From a virus: a stretch of 23,748 nt of DNA. The DNA lies in IMG/VR virus record IMGVR_UViG_3300025889_000954, positions 1 through 23,748 of that record; one strand, given 5' to 3'. Under the pieces are notes generated by a model. The model did not search any database, was not told where the DNA came from, and saw nothing but the letters and a program-made list of their open reading frames with translations. Below are positions 14,175 through 22,837 of the stretch, in pieces. Every line of letters begins with the position of its first letter. Positions within the stretch are counted from its first letter, which is position 1. A program made the translations under genes and the position numbers.

Positions 14175-14687
14175 ATGGTTAAAACATTTGGGGTGGTATT
14201 TACCACAGACGATCCAAGCGCAGAATCAGGATTAGTCCCTGTTTTTGACAAGTTTAAGACAATAAGTGGAACTTCAGTGGCAGTACCAACTATCTCAGAA
14301 TTAGGATCTGACGGTTTGTATTACTTCACAGCTACTTTATTAGCCAATGAGCTAATCTATTTTGTAATGGATGGAGCTACTACTGGATTGGGTGGTAATA
14401 GGTATGTATCAGGGATGCTAGATCCTGCTGATGCAATAGACGTTCAGACAACTAACTTTTCGTCAACAATGACCGCCGTACTTGGTGCCACTACTTCAGC
14501 TATTGGAGATGATTCTACTGCCCCTGCCGATATGTGGGGATACCTAATGAGACTACGAGAGTGGTTAGAGGGTGATGGAGAATACAATAAGGCAACTGGT
14601 GCATGGACACAAAAGAACATAGCAGGAACAACAACATTATCAACTAAAACACTAGCTGATGGAGCTACCATAGTTAGTAAAACTTAA
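14175..14687 (+). CDS. Small beta-rich structural protein
   Basis: A 170-residue protein. The N-terminal domain (about 1-85) is beta-rich with DGLYYFTATLLANELIYFV, resembling small carbohydrate-binding or fibre-like domains. Near residues 131-165 it has WLEGDGEYNKATGAWTQKN followed by GTTTLSTKTLAD, a closing element I recognise from small structural proteins of other phages (a GTT-L-x-T-K-T strand). A strong TAGGAGAATAAAATG ribosome site is present. It sits between the C1q-like genes and the glycosyltransferase, and is most likely another minor virion or appendage protein. The exact family is not recognised. Confidence 0.6.
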   Translation: MVKTFGVVFTTDDPSAESGLVPVFDKFKTISGTSVAVPTISELGSDGLYYFTATLLANELIYFVMDGATTGLGGNRYVSGMLDPADAIDVQTTNFSSTMTAVLGATTSAIGDDSTAPADMWGYLMRLREWLEGDGEYNKATGAWTQKNIAGTTTLSTKTLADGATIVSKT

Positions 14688-14696
14688 GGAGACTAA

Positions 14697-16964
14697 ATGA
14701 AGCCGACATTATCACTTTGTATGATCGTAAAGGACGAAGCCCACAACTTACCACGTCTTTTAAAATCTGTGGAAGGATGTTTTGATGAAATACATATTAC
14801 TGACACAGGATCTACTGATAACACAGTGGAGATAGCAAAAGATGCGGGATGTATTGTCCACCATTTTGATTGGGTTAATGATTTTGCTGCTGCCCGCAAT
14901 TACTCTTTTTCTCATACTAAAACTGATTACATTATGTGGATGGATGCTGATGATGTACTTGGAAATAAGGATGAGTTCTTAAGATGGAGAGATAACGTCA
15001 TGTGTATGGCAGAGTATTGGTTTGTTAATTATAACTATGCCTATGATGACAAAGGAAATGCTATTTGCACATTTGCTAGAGAAAGAGTTGTAAAAAGAGC
15101 TAAGAAGATACCTTGGAAATACTTCATACATGAGGGTATGGTTCCTGAGCCTGGTCAAAACCCAGTAGCTCAAGCGGTAAATACATGGTCAGTAAACCAC
15201 ATGAGAACCCAAAAAGACATAGAAGCTGATAGAGGTAGAAACCTTAAATATATTGAGGAAAGACTAGAGCGAGGCGAAGAGATCCCAACTAGGCTTAAAT
15301 TTTACCATGGTAAAGAGCTATTTGATGCTGGTATGTATGCCAAGTCATTTGATGTATTAGACAGTATTGATTTAAAACAATTAGAAGGACATGACAGAAT
15401 CCTTACTATTCAATATATGGTTAAGGGTCTTCATTTGAAGTCTGGTGATGAAAAGTGCCCTGCTGTCAGAGATAGACTTATTGAAAGAGCCTACAGAACT
15501 GCTGTAAACGCTTCTATTCTTTCACCAAAAAGAGCTGAATTTCATGTATTAGCTGGTGATTCTAAAATCATGCAAGGAAAGGCTGATGAAGCACTTCCTC
15601 ATTATGGAGCTGCTAAGAACTGCCCTTTAACAAGTGATATGAACCCTTTATTCAAAGCTGATGATTTATATGGATTTATTCCTAGTGAACAAATAGCCAG
15701 AATCCACTTAACAATGGGTAATTTAGATTTAGCTGAGAAGGAAGCAAAGGAATGTTATGAAGTTTATAGAAGACCTTCTACGCAAGAACTCTTGGCTCAG
15801 ATTGTTAGATGTAAGTCCATTAAGAGCGGAGACTACGCAAAAGACCTCAAAGAAACAGAAGAAATAGTAATTTCCTGTATGCCTGGATCATGCACTTATG
15901 AGTGGGATGATGTTATATATAAGATGAAGGGAATAGGAGGGTCTGAGACCGCCGCCGTTGAAGTTGCTGAGTATTTAGCCCAAAAGACAGGAAGAACTGT
16001 AATTGTCTTTAACGATAGAGAAAAAGAGAGAATCACTGAAAGTGGTGTTCATTATAGATCAAATCAAGAAATGAGAGACTATTTTCTCACTTACAAACCA
16101 TATCGTCATATAGCGTGGAGACATAACATAAAGCTAACTACGGCTCCTACATACTTGTGGAATCATGATTTAGCTGCTCCAGGTGTGAATAATTACAGAA
16201 ACTATGATAAATTACTGTGTTTGTCTGACTTCCATAAGAACTTTTCAAATGTGATAAGTGGTGTTCCTTTTGAGAAGATTGCTGTTTTTAGAAACGGTAT
16301 TGATACAGATAAATTTAAGAAATTCGATTATCTTAAAAAAGAGCCATTAAGAGTGATGTATTCTTCATCTCCTGACAGGGGTGTAGACAGAGCTATTAAG
16401 GTAGTTGAACGCGCCAGAGAGAAGGCAAGGCTTAATATCCAATTACACGTTTATTACGGATTTGATGTAATGGATAAGCACAACATTAAAACAACGGCCA
16501 TTGGTCAGAGCGTGGATGAATTAAGAGATTTGGTCTATAACACTGATTTTGTTGTTTACCATGGGAATGTGGAACAACGTCAATTAGCCAAAGATATGAT
16601 GAAATCATCAGTTTGGTTATATCCTACATGGTTTATGGAAACATTTTGTATTACAGCTATTGAGTGTTTACAAGCTAGATGTTTCCCTCTTGCACGCGCT
16701 GTGGGAGGTCTAAAAGACACCTTAAAGTCTGCTGACGATAGAAAGATGGCTAAACTTGTGTCTAGAGATTGCATTACAGACGAAGATATTGAGTTTTGGG
16801 CTGATGAACTAATAGATGCTCTGAAAAATGAAAAATGGCGTGATATAATTCCAGAGTTATTTGACCATTCATGGGCTTCTGTAACTGATGATCTAATTGG
16901 GATTATGGATGCAGAACCACTAGAGAAGAAGGAACAAGAACTTGAGCTTTCCAAAGTACAGTAA
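14697..16964 (+). CDS. Two-domain glycosyltransferase (GT2-like + helical repeats + GT4-like)
   Basis: A 755-residue protein with two sugar-transfer domains. Residues 3-170 are a GT-A (family 2-like) domain: SLCMIVKDEAHNLPRLLKS, DEIHITDTGSTDNT and WMDADDV (the DxD metal/nucleotide site, Asp83-Asp85/86). Residues about 195-360 are helical with TPR-like alternation (FYHGKELFDAGMYAKSFDVL, HLTMGNLDLAEKEAKECYEV). Residues about 388-735 are a GT-B (family 4-like) domain: GIGGSETAAVEVAEYL, FRNGIDTDKF and an E-x7-E motif (Glu648 to Glu656) in WFMETFCITAIECLQA, typical of retaining enzymes using nucleotide sugars. It is probably cytoplasmic; no signal peptide or membrane helix is seen. AAGGAGACTAAATG gives a strong start. 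Likely targets are a virion protein or a host surface glycan; neither is shown by the sequence. Confidence 0.88.
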   Translation: MKPTLSLCMIVKDEAHNLPRLLKSVEGCFDEIHITDTGSTDNTVEIAKDAGCIVHHFDWVNDFAAARNYSFSHTKTDYIMWMDADDVLGNKDEFLRWRDNVMCMAEYWFVNYNYAYDDKGNAICTFARERVVKRAKKIPWKYFIHEGMVPEPGQNPVAQAVNTWSVNHMRTQKDIEADRGRNLKYIEERLERGEEIPTRLKFYHGKELFDAGMYAKSFDVLDSIDLKQLEGHDRILTIQYMVKGLHLKSGDEKCPAVRDRLIERAYRTAVNASILSPKRAEFHVLAGDSKIMQGKADEALPHYGAAKNCPLTSDMNPLFKADDLYGFIPSEQIARIHLTMGNLDLAEKEAKECYEVYRRPSTQELLAQIVRCKSIKSGDYAKDLKETEEIVISCMPGSCTYEWDDVIYKMKGIGGSETAAVEVAEYLAQKTGRTVIVFNDREKERITESGVHYRSNQEMRDYFLTYKPYRHIAWRHNIKLTTAPTYLWNHDLAAPGVNNYRNYDKLLCLSDFHKNFSNVISGVPFEKIAVFRNGIDTDKFKKFDYLKKEPLRVMYSSSPDRGVDRAIKVVERAREKARLNIQLHVYYGFDVMDKHNIKTTAIGQSVDELRDLVYNTDFVVYHGNVEQRQLAKDMMKSSVWLYPTWFMETFCITAIECLQARCFPLARAVGGLKDTLKSADDRKMAKLVSRDCITDEDIEFWADELIDALKNEKWRDIIPELFDHSWASVTDDLIGIMDAEPLEKKEQELELSKVQ

Positions 16965-17148
16965 AGACTTAAACTATGGCCTCGGACTACTCCTATTTGG
17001 ATTGTGGGATGGGGCCACTATTACGGTGGCAACAGACGGTAACGGGGTCTTAACCAATGGATTTTTATATAGCTGTGAAAATATATGGACCACATCTGAG
17101 CCAGTTACCCTAACATCTTGGACAGAAGAGTATCAGGAGTATTGTTAA
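16942..17148 (+). CDS. Small hypothetical protein, TTG start
   Basis: A 68-residue protein whose frame is open only from a TTG at 16942, preceded by AAGGAA, so it overlaps the glycosyltransferase end by 23 bases. Residues 11-27 (NYGLGLLLFGLWDGAT) are hydrophobic with a Gly-rich turn, then ITVATDGNGVLTNGFLY and an acidic/aromatic end. Similar short proteins with a GLLLFGLWDGA stretch occur beside adaptor genes in other phages, in my recollection, without assigned function. It ends in TAATG with the adaptor gene. The hydrophobic stretch is too short and Asp-broken to be a clear membrane helix. Confidence 0.55.
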   Translation: MSFPKYSKDLNYGLGLLLFGLWDGATITVATDGNGVLTNGFLYSCENIWTTSEPVTLTSWTEEYQEYC

Positions 17149-17804
17149 TGGATTTAGAAGCACTAAGAGAATTATTAAGAAATTGGGTAGATGATGAAAA
17201 TGGAACATATTTCAGCAATACTATTGTAGATAGATTTTTGAATATGGCTTTGATAGAAGTTCAAAAGATACTCTTGCAAGCCTATGAGAATAGATGGGTA
17301 AAGGTTGTTACCACTACATTAGTGGCTGACCAAGACAGATATTTGCTTCCAGAAGATTTCATGAAGATGAATAGACTTGAGGTTGTAGCTTCTGGTTCTG
17401 GATCTAATGAGGATGTGTCAAAAGTTTACTTTACTACTCTTTCTCAAAAAGATCGGCAAATATCAAAAACGGGGCTACCCAATCAATATATGTTTTTGGA
17501 TGATGAGATATTATTAAGACCTATTCCAGACACAGCTAGAACCATGAGAATGTATTATACATATAGAGTTCCTGAGCTTTCTGGTCTTACTGACATTCCA
17601 GACATTCCAAGGGAATACCACGAATATATTGCTCTAAGAGGTGCTAAGTTCGCCTTTATTAAAGATGGTCGCCAGGTACAGGAATTAGACGTAGAATTAC
17701 TAAGATATAGAGAAGATATGAAAAAAGATGCTGAAAACAGAAATGTGGATAGAGCAAGAGATATAGTTAGAACCACGACGGATGGTATAGACCCGTTATA
17801 TTAG
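17148..17804 (+). CDS. Head-tail adaptor (connector, gp6-like)
   Basis: A 218-residue protein of the adaptor/connector fold that caps the portal and links it to the tail. The N-terminal helices are DLEALRELLRNWVDDENG and IVDRFLNMALIEVQKILLQA. A beta part contains DRYLLPEDFMKMNRLEVV and PNQYMFLDDEILLRPIPDTA, an order I recognise from podovirus adaptors. The C-terminal helices are YHEYIALRGAKFAFI and a long charged helix. I take ATG 17148 (TAATG with the upstream gene, AGGAG at 17135-17139) rather than the upstream in-frame ATG at 17118, which would add ten residues inside the previous gene and lacks a good site. It lies next to the nozzle gene, as expected. Confidence 0.85.
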   Translation: MDLEALRELLRNWVDDENGTYFSNTIVDRFLNMALIEVQKILLQAYENRWVKVVTTTLVADQDRYLLPEDFMKMNRLEVVASGSGSNEDVSKVYFTTLSQKDRQISKTGLPNQYMFLDDEILLRPIPDTARTMRMYYTYRVPELSGLTDIPDIPREYHEYIALRGAKFAFIKDGRQVQELDVELLRYREDMKKDAENRNVDRARDIVRTTTDGIDPLY

Positions 17805-17807
17805 AAT

Positions 17808-19703
17808 ATGGCTTATGATCGTTTAAAAGAAGAAATGATAAGAAACATTGGTGGTATCAATGAGAAGGCCTCAAATTATGTAATAGGTGAAAATGAGGTA
17901 CTTTCTTTGAGAAATGCTTCTTTTCAAAAGCCTGGAGCATGGGAGTCTAGACCTGGATATACACTATATGCCACTGGTCCTACTACTATACCTGTTACTG
18001 GTATGTATGAGTTTTCTAAGTCAGATGGTGCTAGTTATTTGCTCATGGGAATGGGTGAAACACTATATAAAGTACAAGGATCGTCTGTAATACCTCTAGG
18101 TGGTGGTTTTAGTGGAGATCAGATAGATTTCACCACAATGAACGATATATGCTTTTTAGCTGATGGTACGGTATTTAAGAAGTTTGATGGAAATAGCGTC
18201 ACAAACTATGGCTTACCTGTTCCAAACTATACAGCCATAATTGGGGCTATTGGATTCACTACTGGTAGTGGTTCCACTGTAATAGCATCGGCATATTATA
18301 TGCAATTTGCCTATTTGAACAAAGATGGGTATTTAGGCCCATTGACTGACTCTGCTTTTGGGGTGACTGTGGCAGGAACTACAGTTGGCACGTTTTTTGT
18401 AAATTCTCTTTCTTCAACCCCGTTTATGTCATTATTTCCTACTGGATACGGGATCACATCTCTAGTTACCTTTATAAGCCCTACATTGATCTCTACGCCC
18501 AATAACAACGTAGTTAATGCTGGTGGGCTAATGAAGACAGAAGTGGCCACCACGAGCGTCACAGGACAGCCTGTGGGCTTTCAGTTTGCTGCTCCCAAAA
18601 GTCCATTTGGATCTACATTATCTGTTGAGAATACGACTTTAATCCCAATAGACTACAGTATCCAACAATACGACACATGGAACTCTTCTGAGGATTTTTT
18701 CCTAGATAGGATCTTTTCATTCTCGTTAGTGCCTAAATTTGTGGATCTGTACCAAAACAAATTGTTCATGTCAGGTTTTAGTGGTGACGCTTCCAACCTA
18801 TTCTTTACAGAAGCCACATTTGAGGAAAGGGTATTCATAGACAATTTCTTCCCTATCCGAACAAATGACAATAACGAAATTACAGGTAAAGTTCCGTATC
18901 AGGGTTCTTTAATAGTATTCAAGGAAGAGTCTATAACGGAGGTGTCTGGGACATCCGCCCTCCTATCGAACTCTGATGCGGTTATTAACTATGGTTGTTT
19001 AAATAACAAATGTATTGTGCAGTTTAACTCAAGATTGTGGTTTTTAGACCGCAAGGGTGTTGCTGAATATAACGGTATTAACACTCAAATAGTGTCAAAT
19101 CGTGTAGAAGAGACATTTGACAGAATGAACCCAGAACAAGCCAAAAGGGTCGCTAGAGCCGTTCACTGGAAGCGTAGGAATGAAGTATGGTTTGCCATAC
19201 CTTTAGATGATTCTGTGGAGAATAACGCTATTGTTGTACATGATTACCTAGCTAATGCATGGACTGTATATGAGGGTTTTAACCCTTCTGAGATGGTAAT
19301 AGCTGAAGGTAATGGGTTTGAAAACACAGTATTTTGGGGTGGCTATAGAGGCACAGTTAACAGAATGGGTGAGTCTCTTCCAAGTGATTTTGGAGCTACT
19401 ATTAATATGAGTATTCAGACAAGGTTCCATGCTAGACATGGTGTATCTTCTGAGGAGCTTTGGAGAAGGTTTTTTGTTCATGGACAAGCTGATTCTAATT
19501 TGCCAATTACATTAGAGTTTATACCCAACTATGGAACAGACATTAGTCTAACTGCTGGAGTTACATTAAGCTCTAATAAGGTTAAATACGACTTAGGGCT
19601 TCCAGCTTATTCAATGAGTGTTAATATGAGTATGGGATCTAGTACAGACAAAATGGTCATAAATGGTTATACTATAGAGAGTAGATTTTTGAGGAATGAA
19701 TAG
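17808..19703 (+). CDS. Tail nozzle / tail tubular protein (beta-propeller, gp10/gp12-like)
   Basis: A 631-residue protein resembling the hub/nozzle proteins of podoviruses (P22 gp10, SU10-type nozzle). The N-terminus has GGINEKASNYVIGENEVLSL and RNASFQKPGAWESRPGY, an opening typical of this family. A beta-propeller-like region follows, with LYQNKLFMSGFSG, QGSLIVFKEESITEVSG, LWFLDRKGVAEYNG and VWFAIP (Lys/Trp-rich blades), with about 100 residues of Thr/Ser/Val-rich insertion at 150-270. The C-terminal part is a beta domain ending in ESRFLRNE. It would attach to the adaptor and form the short tail tip. It follows the adaptor by three bases without an obvious ribosome site, so coupling is likely. 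Confidence 0.82.
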   Translation: MAYDRLKEEMIRNIGGINEKASNYVIGENEVLSLRNASFQKPGAWESRPGYTLYATGPTTIPVTGMYEFSKSDGASYLLMGMGETLYKVQGSSVIPLGGGFSGDQIDFTTMNDICFLADGTVFKKFDGNSVTNYGLPVPNYTAIIGAIGFTTGSGSTVIASAYYMQFAYLNKDGYLGPLTDSAFGVTVAGTTVGTFFVNSLSSTPFMSLFPTGYGITSLVTFISPTLISTPNNNVVNAGGLMKTEVATTSVTGQPVGFQFAAPKSPFGSTLSVENTTLIPIDYSIQQYDTWNSSEDFFLDRIFSFSLVPKFVDLYQNKLFMSGFSGDASNLFFTEATFEERVFIDNFFPIRTNDNNEITGKVPYQGSLIVFKEESITEVSGTSALLSNSDAVINYGCLNNKCIVQFNSRLWFLDRKGVAEYNGINTQIVSNRVEETFDRMNPEQAKRVARAVHWKRRNEVWFAIPLDDSVENNAIVVHDYLANAWTVYEGFNPSEMVIAEGNGFENTVFWGGYRGTVNRMGESLPSDFGATINMSIQTRFHARHGVSSEELWRRFFVHGQADSNLPITLEFIPNYGTDISLTAGVTLSSNKVKYDLGLPAYSMSVNMSMGSSTDKMVINGYTIESRFLRNE

Positions 19704-20266
19704 TGGGCGTACCTAAAAAGAAGATAAATTTTGATTTAAACCAGGAAAATAAAAAGAACTGGGCAGATGTATCTTCTTGGGCTAGATCAGTTAATGAGGC
19801 TGTAGAAGACAACGACACTCGTTTATCTACAACTGAATCAAATGTAACTGAGTTACAGTCTAGTCAAAAAACTTACTGGCAAATAAAAACACTAAACACA
19901 ACGGTTAGTGCAAATACTTCTGATATAGCTGATTTAAGATTTAATAATTTAGAGGCAGGGAAAGATTATAGATTATCTGGAGCAACACAAGTAAGAACCA
20001 CTACAAGCGGTGGAACAGCTCAAATTAGGTTTAGAGAAAATAATAATATAATTGGGATAGTTTTTCATAGACAGCTTTCCGCTAGTGGGGATTTAGAATC
20101 TGTATATGGTATAAACATACTTTTTAAAGCTACCGAAAATGGAGTTTTAACTGTTGATTTTACAGAAGGTGGACCCGCTCTTTTCTATGGGGACGGGACA
20201 AGAGATCAGTCGTATCTAATTTTAGAAGAATTACCAAATCATGTAGAAACGGATAAGTGGAGTTAA
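19703..20266 (+). CDS. Small fibre-like protein with coiled-coil N-terminus
   Basis: A 187-residue protein. It starts with GTG at 19703, sharing the TAG of the nozzle gene (TAGTG). Residues 20-75 are coiled-coil-like (VSSWARSVNEAVEDNDTRLS followed by TELQSSQKTYWQI and an N-rich linker). Residues 83-187 are a beta domain with LEAGKDYRLSGATQVRTTTS, AQIRFRENNNIIGIVF, VYGINILFKAT and GTRDQSYLILEELPNHVETD. This last block, a strand running into 'L-E-E-L-P-x-H', resembles a C-terminal motif I recall from small phage fibres. It is a probable trimeric tail or head fibre; the fold assignment is inferred. Confidence 0.6.
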   Translation: MGVPKKKINFDLNQENKKNWADVSSWARSVNEAVEDNDTRLSTTESNVTELQSSQKTYWQIKTLNTTVSANTSDIADLRFNNLEAGKDYRLSGATQVRTTTSGGTAQIRFRENNNIIGIVFHRQLSASGDLESVYGINILFKATENGVLTVDFTEGGPALFYGDGTRDQSYLILEELPNHVETDKWS

Positions 20267-20267
20267 T

Positions 20268-21125
20268 ATGGAAGGAATTTTTACACCAAGCTGGGAAAAA
20301 GCACAGAATATGTACCAATGGGGTATAAAAGACGTTTACGAAGGTGCTAAAAGTGTTGTAAGTGCACCTGTTAAGGTTATTAAAGCAGTTAATGATGTTG
20401 TTAGTGCTCCAGCAAGATTAATAACTGATCCGAACAATGGTCTTATAAGAGGTGATGTTGGTAAAGCAATAAACACCGTTGCTGGTGCTCCGTCATATGC
20501 ATTAGCTGGAATAGATAATATAATAAATAGTAATTGGCAACTTGGTGAGCAAAAAAATGAAAATGTTGATGCCCCAACTGGTGATTCTGATTCTATTAAA
20601 AGAATGGAAGAAATTTATAAAAAATTCGACCCTGCTTCATGGGCTAGAGAACAAATGGTTGGTGCTCGTAGAGAAACTGGTTTGAAGAGTAGAAAAGGTC
20701 AGTCTGATGTAAGAGATTATATGCAGTCTATGGGTTCAAATGCTGCTTATTCTGGTAGATCAAAAAGTGCTCAAGAAGGATTAGCAGGGTCTATGGCTGC
20801 TGCATTAGCTAAAGAAGGTGCTAATATTAATAGAAAAGCACTTGAAGCTAAACAGGCAATGGCAGATGACATTAAAGCCGCTAAAGCTGGTGTGGCATTA
20901 CAAGATTTACAAATGAAACAAAGATTAGAAGAAATTCAATCTGGTGTTACTGCATACAAAAATTCATTAACTGCTCAAGGTACTGGTTATTTAGGACAGG
21001 CTTTAGGTAATTGGCTTGGTGACATGAAAGGCACTTCTAGTGGTGGAGGTGGAGGAAGTGGGCCTAATTTTATGGCTATGAACTATCCTGGATACGAAAC
21101 AAATGCAGGGACAGTGAGGAGTTAA
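20268..21125 (+). CDS. Probable internal virion / ejection protein
   Basis: A 285-residue, Ala/Lys-rich, largely helical protein. Residues 25-75 (DVYEGAKSVVSAPVKVIKAV, then NDVVSAPARLI) are amphipathic, 110-240 form long helices with heptad spacing (ALAKEGANINRKALEAKQAM), and the C-terminus contains a Gly-rich linker (SSGGGGGSGPNF). The position just after the nozzle and fibre genes, before other helical/glycine-zipper proteins, is where podoviruses keep ejected internal proteins. There is no signal peptide and no enzyme motif. It may enter the host with the DNA to help cross the envelope; that role is inferred. Confidence 0.6.
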   Translation: MEGIFTPSWEKAQNMYQWGIKDVYEGAKSVVSAPVKVIKAVNDVVSAPARLITDPNNGLIRGDVGKAINTVAGAPSYALAGIDNIINSNWQLGEQKNENVDAPTGDSDSIKRMEEIYKKFDPASWAREQMVGARRETGLKSRKGQSDVRDYMQSMGSNAAYSGRSKSAQEGLAGSMAAALAKEGANINRKALEAKQAMADDIKAAKAGVALQDLQMKQRLEEIQSGVTAYKNSLTAQGTGYLGQALGNWLGDMKGTSSGGGGGSGPNFMAMNYPGYETNAGTVRS

Positions 21126-21127
21126 TA

Positions 21128-21664
21128 ATGGCAGGACTTATTTCACAAGATAAAATAACTGGTGCCGCTATAGGCGAAGAAAGACCACCTGAATATAGCC
21201 CAACTGAGGCGTATGGATCTGCGATGGGACAAATGGCTGCTGATAGCGGTTTTGAAAAAGAGGGTTTGTCTTCATATGGAGCAGAAAGCCTTATGAATAC
21301 TGATCCTAGAAAATCAACTATGGCACCTATGTATAGAGCTATAGAAAATAACGAAAGAGACAAGTTTAACGCTGGTCTTCATATTATGAGGAAAAACATA
21401 AATGCTGCTAATCCAATTCACTCTTTCCAAAGATACTCAAGGCTTGCTGATGTTGAAAACAGAATGAAGGAAGTAGAACGTCAGAGAAGGCTATATGAAG
21501 AACAGTTAAATGCTAATCGTAAAAAATCTAGAGCAACACTAATTAGTGGAGTATTAGGCTTAGGTGGTGCCATTGGTGGTGCGTTGATTGCTGGACCTGC
21601 TGGAGCTGCTTTGGGTGCAACTGCTGGATATGGTGCTGGTAGTGCAATAGGTGCGAATTTATAG
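21128..21664 (+). CDS. Probable ejection protein with C-terminal glycine zipper
   Basis: A 178-residue protein. Residues 1-130 are soluble and charged, with a helical region (LADVENRMKEVERQRRLYEE). The last 45 residues are SRATLISGVLGLGGAIGGAL followed by an Ala/Gly zipper with GxxxG spacing that ends AIGANL, able to insert in membranes. Glycine-zipper tails are typical of phage proteins injected to form an envelope conduit, such as pilot/ejection proteins. GAGGAG lies upstream of the ATG. It lies next to a second glycine-zipper protein (22827 on), which strengthens the reading. No family name is recognised. Confidence 0.62.
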   Translation: MAGLISQDKITGAAIGEERPPEYSPTEAYGSAMGQMAADSGFEKEGLSSYGAESLMNTDPRKSTMAPMYRAIENNERDKFNAGLHIMRKNINAANPIHSFQRYSRLADVENRMKEVERQRRLYEEQLNANRKKSRATLISGVLGLGGAIGGALIAGPAGAALGATAGYGAGSAIGANL

Positions 21665-21673
21665 GAGAATATA

Positions 21674-22837
21674 ATGGCTGATTTTAATGAATACAATCAA
21701 TGGTCTCCGGCCCTTTCATTAGGTTCTGGATTTGCTAGAGGTCTTCTAAATTCCTATGATCGTCAACAAAACTGGAAGATGAGACAAAAGGAACTTGAAG
21801 AAAATCGTAATTTCCAACGTGAAATGAAAAAGGAAGAACGCCAGTTTCAAAGAGAATTATACGAAGATAAAAAAGCCATGGATATGTGGCAGTCTGGAGT
21901 GCAAGAAAGTCTTCCTACATATGTTCCAGAAATTGGCCCAATACAACAAGATGTTCAACAAAGTGCAGAACAAAGAGGTTTAATAGACCCTACTACTGGC
22001 AGAGCACAGTCTGGTATGTTGGCTCCTCAGCAAAAATATGAATTATCTCCTAGAGGTAGGTTCCAGCAAAATGTAGGTCTTATGGGCCAAGGTATGAAAC
22101 CACATCCTACAGATGTATATGGTATGCCTACTTGGGACACTGAATCTCCTGAATACAGAAAATCTCAACTTGGTAATCTTTTAACCCAAGCTAGAATTGG
22201 TGGTATGTTACAAGACCAAAACATTAAGGGTCAAAAAGTAGTCTATGAAAGTAAAGCAGAGGAAGAGGCTGATCGCAAGTTTGGTCAAATCTACGCAGAA
22301 TACTTTACTGAAGGTGCAATGAGAGATGTTGAAAACGACATAGATAGGCTAGATGAGGTTATTGCAAAAATTGAAGACCCTGACACTGAGGCTTCTGGTT
22401 GGCAAAAAGGTCTTTTGCCTAAATATTTAAGAGATATGGCTCCAACTGAAGATATGGGATTAAGTGCTGAGATTGAAGACGAATTGATGAAAATTTCGTC
22501 TAAGACAATTAAATTGCTATATGGTGGTAATCCATCAATCAAAGAGGTTGAAATGAATAAACAAACTCTTTGGAACCCTCGTCAAAAAGAAAATATAAAT
22601 GTTGCTAAAATGAAGAACCAAAAACGTGAGTTAATTAACAAGCGTGATGCTTTATATGATGCTAAAAAGCATTTTGAAGAAAACAAAACTATGAAAGGTT
22701 TTAACTTCAAAAGATTAGAGACAAGAGGAACCGGAACGCCATCAACTAAAAAATCAGATGATTTAGACAAAAAATTAAACAGCATGAGTGACGCTGAATT
22801 AGAAGCTGAATTAAAGAGGTTAAAAGGTGGCCAATAG
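21674..22837 (+). CDS. Probable internal virion protein (coiled coil)
   Basis: A 387-residue, highly charged, mostly helical protein. Residues 30-78 are an Arg/Lys/Glu/Gln coiled coil (RQKELEENRNFQREMKKEER). The middle (about 80-190) is Gln/Pro/Gly/Thr-rich and less ordered (RAQSGMLAPQQKYELSPRGR). Residues 205-340 are again helical (MRDVENDIDRLDEVIAKIED), and a short acidic/basic C-terminal helix ends the protein. There is a strong AGGAGAATATAATG start. It fits an ejected internal or head-to-tail filler protein lying between two membrane-zipper proteins, but the function is not shown. The next gene starts 11 bases before this stop. Confidence 0.58.
   Translation: MADFNEYNQWSPALSLGSGFARGLLNSYDRQQNWKMRQKELEENRNFQREMKKEERQFQRELYEDKKAMDMWQSGVQESLPTYVPEIGPIQQDVQQSAEQRGLIDPTTGRAQSGMLAPQQKYELSPRGRFQQNVGLMGQGMKPHPTDVYGMPTWDTESPEYRKSQLGNLLTQARIGGMLQDQNIKGQKVVYESKAEEEADRKFGQIYAEYFTEGAMRDVENDIDRLDEVIAKIEDPDTEASGWQKGLLPKYLRDMAPTEDMGLSAEIEDELMKISSKTIKLLYGGNPSIKEVEMNKQTLWNPRQKENINVAKMKNQKRELINKRDALYDAKKHFEENKTMKGFNFKRLETRGTGTPSTKKSDDLDKKLNSMSDAELEAELKRLKGGQ

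Noticed and set aside
16580-16954. Open frame of 124 codons on the - strand
   Set aside because: It lies wholly within the GT4 domain of the glycosyltransferase, has Ser-rich shadow composition and no matching ribosome site or neighbours on that strand.
17118-17147. Upstream ATG for the adaptor gene
   Set aside because: The ten extra residues lie inside the previous gene and lack a good ribosome site, while ATG 17148 has AGGAG and a TAATG junction.
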